Part shown: piece after piece, positions 60,646 to 64,000 of the stretch
Layout: each line of letters starts with the position of its first letter
Numbering within the stretch: the stretch's first letter is position 1
From: Pseudomonadota bacterium
GTDB lineage: Bacteria > Pseudomonadota > Alphaproteobacteria > Reyranellales > Reyranellaceae
Direction of reading: 5' to 3'
NCBI GenBank assembly: GCA_020160955.1
Contig: JAIUOX010000003.1
Location: forward strand, 1-64,000
DNA length: 64,000 nucleotides
The notes under the pieces: model-generated
What the model saw: the letters and a program-made list of their open reading frames with translations, nothing else
Databases searched by the model: none
What the model was told of the DNA's origin: nothing
Program-made: the position numbers and the translations under genes

Positions 60646-61320
60646 ATGATCGTGCTCGGCTTCGATTGCGCGGTCACCGGGCTCGGCGTGGCGGTGCTGG
60701 CGAATGGCACCTGCCGGGCCCGCGTCGTCGAGGAGGGCCGCGACCAGGCCGCCCGCCTGGTGCCGGCGATCGGCGAGGCGCTCGCGCAGGCCGGCATCGC
60801 GCGCCGGAGCATCGGGCTGGTGGCGGTGACGACCGGGCCGGGCAGCTTCACCGGGGTGCGGGTCGGCCTCGCCGCGGCGCGCGGCCTCGCGGTCGGGCTC
60901 GGCGTGCCGCTGGCCGGCGTGGCCACGACGGACGTGTTGCTGGCGCAGGCCGCCCCGGCGGGCCGCCCGGTGGTCGCCGCGGTCGACAGCCGGCTGGGCG
61001 ACTGGTTCTGCGCCCTGCCGGGATCGCCGCCGTTCGTGGCCGGCGCGTCCAGCCTCGCCGAGCGGCTGCCCGGCCGGACCGTCCACCTGGTCGGCGGCGG
61101 CCTCGCGCCGCTCGCCGCGGCGCTCGGCGACCTCGGCCTCGACGTCGCCGCCCAGGAGACCACCCCCGACCCGGAAGTGCTGGCCCGGCTGGCGCTGGCA
61201 ACCGGCGCCGCGGCCTGGCGGGCGCGCAACCAAGCCGAGGGCTTGCCGCGGCCGCTCTACCTGCGCGGCGTCAATGTGACGCTGCCCGACGGGGCGCGCC
61301 GCACGGTCGACCTCGAGTGA
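60646..61320 (+). CDS. tsaB: tRNA threonylcarbamoyladenosine biosynthesis protein TsaB
   Basis: This 224-residue actin-like ATPase-fold protein has VLGFDCAVTGLGVAVL, then the family signature AVTTGPGSFTGVRVGLAAARGLAVGLGVPLAGV. It partners TsaD and TsaE in making t6A37 of ANN-decoding tRNAs. Its stop overlaps rimI by 4 bp, the usual alphaproteobacterial tsaB-rimI pair. Confidence 0.93.
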   Translation: MIVLGFDCAVTGLGVAVLANGTCRARVVEEGRDQAARLVPAIGEALAQAGIARRSIGLVAVTTGPGSFTGVRVGLAAARGLAVGLGVPLAGVATTDVLLAQAAPAGRPVVAAVDSRLGDWFCALPGSPPFVAGASSLAERLPGRTVHLVGGGLAPLAAALGDLGLDVAAQETTPDPEVLARLALATGAAAWRARNQAEGLPRPLYLRGVNVTLPDGARRTVDLE

Positions 61321-61787
61321 CCGGCGGCTTCGACATCGTCCCCCTCGGCGCCCTCGATCTCGACCGGGCCGCCGCGCTGCACGCCGAGTCCTTCGCGGCG
61401 ATGGGCGAGCGGCCGTGGACCCGGCAGGACCTCGCCGGGCTGCTGGCCTCGCCGGGCGTCGCGGGGTTCCTGCTCCGGGCCGATGGCGAGGATGCCGGGA
61501 TGGCGCTCTGCCGCGTCACGGCCGACGAGGCGGAACTGATGACCATCGCGGTTCGCCCCGAATGGCGGCGGCAGGGCGGCGCCCGCCGCCTGCTGGCCGC
61601 GGTCCTCGCGCGGGTCCGCGAGGCCGGGGCCAGCGCGCTGTTCCTCGAGGTCGGTGCCGACAATCCGGCCGCCCGGCAGCTGTACGAAGCCCATGGCTTC
61701 GTCCCGGTCGGCCGGCGAAAGGCCTACTACGGGCGTGGGGCGTTGCCGCCGGCCGACGCCCTGGTGATGCGCCGCACAGTCGGCTGA
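61317..61787 (+). CDS. rimI: Ribosomal protein S18 alanine N-acetyltransferase RimI
   Basis: The 156-residue GNAT has MTIAVRPEWRRQGGARRLLAAVLARVREAG and FLEVGADNPAARQLYEAHGFVPVGRRKAYY, the RimI end block. It acetylates the N-terminal Ala of S18. GTG 61317 overlaps the tsaB stop (GTGA). The coenzyme loop reads RRQGGA, a slight departure from RRxGxG/A. Confidence 0.9.
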   Translation: MTGGFDIVPLGALDLDRAAALHAESFAAMGERPWTRQDLAGLLASPGVAGFLLRADGEDAGMALCRVTADEAELMTIAVRPEWRRQGGARRLLAAVLARVREAGASALFLEVGADNPAARQLYEAHGFVPVGRRKAYYGRGALPPADALVMRRTVG

Positions 61788-61796
61788 GGGATTGGT

Positions 61797-62030
61797 TCAG
61801 CGTCGCAGAATCGTCACGAGATGGGCGTCGCCGTCGGGCTCGATGGCGAGGATCTCGTGGCCCTCGTCGCGGGCCGCCCGCGGCACGTTGCGCAGCGGCT
61901 CGTCGCCGCGCAGCCGCACCGCCAGGACCGCGCCGGGGCGCAGGCGTTCGAGCTGCAGCTTGGTCCGGACGAAGGTCATCGGGCAGACCTCGCCGGTGAT
62001 ATCCAGGGTCACGTCGGGGTGGATAGCCAT
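61797..62030 (-). CDS. TusA-like sulfur-carrier protein
   Basis: This 77-residue protein reads VTLDITGEVCPMTFVRTKLQLERLRPGAVLAV, the small TusA fold with its active Cys. The Pro after Cys-Pro-x in the CPxP motif is a Thr here (CPMT), and the rest of the family pattern holds. TusA-type proteins relay persulfide sulfur for tRNA thiolation, molybdopterin or other pathways. A TATAGT lies 9 nt before the ATG on its strand, so its mRNA may be leaderless. Convergent with rimI, divergent from fur. Confidence 0.85.
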   Translation of the reverse strand: MAIHPDVTLDITGEVCPMTFVRTKLQLERLRPGAVLAVRLRGDEPLRNVPRAARDEGHEILAIEPDGDAHLVTILRR

Positions 62031-62078
62031 GGCCCGGCAACTATACCCCGGCCGCGCCCCGGTGTAGGGTATCCGTGC

Positions 62079-62516
62079 ATGCCTGATAGCAAGTCAAAGC
62101 TCGAACTGCTCTGCATCGAGAAGGGTCTCAAGATGACCGACCAGCGCCGCGTGATCGCGCGCGTGCTGTCGGAGTCGCAGGATCATCCCGACGTCGAGGC
62201 CGTTCATCGCCGCGCGACGTCCATCGATTCGAACATCTCGATCGCCACCGTCTACCGTACCGTCCGCCTGTTCGAGGAGGCCGGCATTCTCGCCAAGCAC
62301 GACTTCGGCGATGGCCGCGCGCGCTACGAGGAGACGCCGGACGAGCACCACGATCACCTGATCGACATCCAGAGCGGGCAGGTCATCGAGTTCCACAACG
62401 ACGAGATCGAGGAGCTGCAGCGCCGGATCGCCGAAAAGGCCGGCTACAAGCTGGTCGGTCATCGCCTGGAGCTGTACGGCGTGCCCCTGGATGGAAAAAG
62501 CAGCCGGCAAAAATGA
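62079..62516 (+). CDS. fur: Fur family metalloregulator
   Basis: This 145-residue protein has the winged helix LKMTDQRRVIARVLSESQDHPDVEAVHRRATSIDSNISIATVYRTVRLFEEAGIL. The metal segment ARYEETPDEHHDHLIDIQSGQVIEF has the HHDH core. The CxxC zinc pair seen in gamma-proteobacterial Fur is absent, as in alphaproteobacterial Fur/Mur proteins that may sense manganese or iron. ATG 62079 is preceded by a TAGGGT-like hexamer and no Shine-Dalgarno. Confidence 0.92.
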   Translation: MPDSKSKLELLCIEKGLKMTDQRRVIARVLSESQDHPDVEAVHRRATSIDSNISIATVYRTVRLFEEAGILAKHDFGDGRARYEETPDEHHDHLIDIQSGQVIEFHNDEIEELQRRIAEKAGYKLVGHRLELYGVPLDGKSSRQK

Positions 62517-62582
62517 GTGGACGGACCGTCCCGCACCTCGATAATGGCGCGATGATCGGGGCGGCCCCCTTGCGGATGAGAC

Positions 62583-63434
62583 ATGCGCATCGACCGCGCT
62601 GACAGCGAAGCCGAACTCCTTGGCGCGCCCGCCTCCAGTGCGGAGATCGTCAAGGTCGTGGCTGGAGATTTCGAAGTGCGTCTCGCCGAGAGCGCCGCCG
62701 AGATCGATGCCGCGCAGGCGCTGCGCTACCGTGTTTTCTACGAAGAGATGACGGCCCGGCCGACGCCGGAGATGGCCGCGCGACGCCGCGACTTCGACGG
62801 CTTCGACAAGGTCTGCGATCACCTGCTGGTGCTCGATCGCCGGCGCGGCGCCGGTCCCGAGGGCATCGTCGGCACCTACCGGCTGATCCGGCGCTCGGCG
62901 GCGGCGGCGATGGGCCGCTTCTACTCGTCGGCGGAGTACGACATCCAGCCGATGATCGATTACCCGGGCGAGGTCCTCGAACTCGGCCGCTCGTGCATCG
63001 AGAAGGACGCGCGCAACACCGCGACCATGCAGATGCTGTGGCGCGGCATCGCGCTCTACTCGTTCCACTACAACATCCAGGTGATGTTCGGCTGCGCCAG
63101 CCTGCCCGGCACCGACCCGTCGCAGCACGCCCAGGCGTTGTCATATCTTTATCACCATCACCTCGCGCCGCCGGAGATCCGGGTGCGCGCGCTGGCCGAC
63201 CGCTTCATCGAGATGAACGTGCTGCCGCCCGGCAGCTACGATCCGCGCAAGGCGATGGCCCGCGTCCCGCCGCTCATCAAGGGCTACCTGCGGCTCGGCG
63301 GTTTCGTCGGCGACGGCGCGGTGATCGATCCCGAGTTCAACACCACCGACGTCTTCATCATCGTCAAGACCGAGTTGGTGACGGAGAAGTACATCCGTCA
63401 CTACGAACGCGGGATGCGCGACGCGGACAGCTGA
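62583..63434 (+). CDS. olsB: L-ornithine N-alpha-acyltransferase OlsB
   Basis: This 283-residue GNAT-like enzyme puts a 3-hydroxyacyl chain on ornithine, the first step of ornithine-lipid synthesis at the membrane. Family blocks are AAQALRYRVFYEEMTARP, FDKVCDHLLVLD, GTYRLIRRSAA, VLELGRSCIEKDARNTATMQMLWRGIA and FGCASLPGTDPSQH. It lies 13 bp upstream of olsA on the same strand. Confidence 0.92.
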   Translation: MRIDRADSEAELLGAPASSAEIVKVVAGDFEVRLAESAAEIDAAQALRYRVFYEEMTARPTPEMAARRRDFDGFDKVCDHLLVLDRRRGAGPEGIVGTYRLIRRSAAAAMGRFYSSAEYDIQPMIDYPGEVLELGRSCIEKDARNTATMQMLWRGIALYSFHYNIQVMFGCASLPGTDPSQHAQALSYLYHHHLAPPEIRVRALADRFIEMNVLPPGSYDPRKAMARVPPLIKGYLRLGGFVGDGAVIDPEFNTTDVFIIVKTELVTEKYIRHYERGMRDADS

Positions 63435-63447
63435 CGCCGCGGCGACG

Positions 63448-64000
63448 ATGTCGATCGGATCTCCCCTGCGCGGCGTCTTCCGGCTGACCTGCTACCTGCT
63501 GGTCACGCTGGTCCTCGTGCCGATCTACCTGGTCGCGCTGGCGCTGCGCATCCAGCCGGTGATCCGCTGGATGCCGGTCGGCTACCACCGCTTCGTCTGC
63601 TTCATCCTCGGCATCAAGGTGCGGGTGCACGGCCGGCGCTCGACCGAGATCCCGACGCTGTTCGTCTGCAACCACGTGTCCTACCTCGACATCGAGGTGC
63701 TGGGCGGGCTGATCCCCGGCAGCTTCGTCGCCAAGGCCGAGGTCGCGACCTGGCCGTTCTTCAGCACGCTCGCCAAGGCGCAGCGCACCATCTTCATCGA
63801 GCGCCGCAGCGGCAAGACCAGCAGCAGCCGCGACGAGATGATGAGTCGCCTCAACACCGGCGACAACCTGATGCTGTTTCCCGAGGGCACCAGCAGCGAC
63901 GGCACCCGGGTCCTGCCGTTCCGCAGCGCCCTGTTCGGCGTCGCCCAGCTGCGCCGCGACGGCCGCCCGATCACCGTCCAGTCGGTGGCGATCGCCTACA
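63448..64000 (+). CDS. olsA: Lysophospholipid/lyso-ornithine-lipid acyltransferase OlsA (partial, runs off the window)
   Basis: The first 184 codons are in the window and the frame is open at 64000. The start is ATG 63448. A hydrophobic N-terminal segment (CYLLVTLVLVPIYLVALAL) precedes PlsC motifs: FVCNHVSYLDIEVLG (HX4D), RTIFIERRSG and LMLFPEGTSSDGTRV. Behind olsB this is the O-acyltransferase that completes ornithine lipid, though it could also acylate lysophosphatidic acid. The C-terminus is missing only because the window ends. Confidence 0.87.
   Translation, partial: MSIGSPLRGVFRLTCYLLVTLVLVPIYLVALALRIQPVIRWMPVGYHRFVCFILGIKVRVHGRRSTEIPTLFVCNHVSYLDIEVLGGLIPGSFVAKAEVATWPFFSTLAKAQRTIFIERRSGKTSSSRDEMMSRLNTGDNLMLFPEGTSSDGTRVLPFRSALFGVAQLRRDGRPITVQSVAIAY

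Noticed and set aside
62043..62072. ATACCC...GGGTAT inverted repeat as an operator between the TusA-like gene and fur
   Set aside because: Only 6 bp per arm with an 18-nt spacer, overlapping likely -10 elements, so not distinct enough from chance.

Overview
This 64 kb window is a high-GC, gene-dense bacterial chromosome segment from an alphaproteobacterium. I lean towards the Rhodospirillales/Reyranella-like part of the class, but that placement is inference. The support is the gene families: a RegB/RegA-type redox two-component pair, a TIGR02186-type membrane protein beside a TauE/SafE protein, a metA-type (SAM-II) riboswitch ahead of metXW, a chorismate mutase-hisC-tyrA cluster, olsB-olsA for ornithine lipids, a Fur-type regulator without a CxxC pair, and many Liv and Bug solute-binding systems. 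No rRNA, CRISPR array, integrase, transposase or replication origin was seen. One tRNA (Gly, CCC) is present.

Layout. 0-2.2 kb: end of a UvrD-type helicase gene, prmA, an unknown gene and a thermonuclease. 2.2-3.9 kb: a glutamate synthase-like FMN protein whose codon usage changes abruptly near position 2945. This is either a recombination joint or an assembly chimera, so the first 2.9 kb may not belong to the same genome as the rest. 3.9-7.4 kb: msrQ-modA-modB-modC, molybdate uptake linked to a haem subunit that normally serves a molybdenum reductase. 7.4-12.9 kb: a small unknown protein, a Bug binding protein, a NIPSNAP protein, an orphan CoxL-type molybdenum hydroxylase subunit and a glutathione transferase. 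12.9-17.5 kb: a complete livK-G-F-H-M operon behind a TetR-type palindrome. 17.5-26 kb: lipoprotein, isocitrate lyase/PEP mutase homologue, TetR regulator, two MFS permeases, a second Bug protein, a GntP-type permease and a secreted GH5 glycosidase.

26.0-28.5 kb is an AT-richer island with its own promoter. It holds a 509-residue protein with a proline-rich N-terminal half and a C-terminal PD-(D/E)XK nuclease-like domain, overlapping by 4 bp a 267-residue unrecognised protein. I read this as a toxin-immunity pair, and it is the best candidate for an undescribed system here.

28.5-37.4 kb: two hydrolases, pyrC, a NUDIX protein, regB-regA and a second liv cluster. In that cluster the fused permease-ATPase has lost the ATPase helical subdomain and signature motif, and the neighbouring genes also look shortened. 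37.4-43.5 kb: SET-domain protein, DpgC-like dioxygenase downstream of tRNA-Gly, an acyl-CoA dehydrogenase coupled to a trans-3-hydroxyproline dehydratase, a cystathionine beta-lyase and a TetR regulator. 43.5-49 kb: ChaC, tyrA-hisC-chorismate mutase and, divergently, the SAM-II riboswitch with intrinsic terminator followed by metX-metW. 49-54.6 kb: a four-gene minus-strand operon (methyltransferase, dehydrogenase, YbaK, GNAT), gloB, an MFS protein and an esterase. 54.6-64 kb: DUF2333, TauE/SafE plus TIGR02186, Usp, Nfu, a Bax-like glucosaminidase, a VanX-type dipeptidase, tsaB-rimI, a TusA-like protein, fur, olsB and a truncated olsA.

Coding starts were chosen from Shine-Dalgarno sequences, overlaps and family alignments known to me. 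All homology calls are by eye, with no database search. Gaps longer than about 100 bp that contain no recognisable element are otherwise plain. Only 57997-58283 approaches 300 bp without a gene, and the 46887-47140 gap carries the metX leader.
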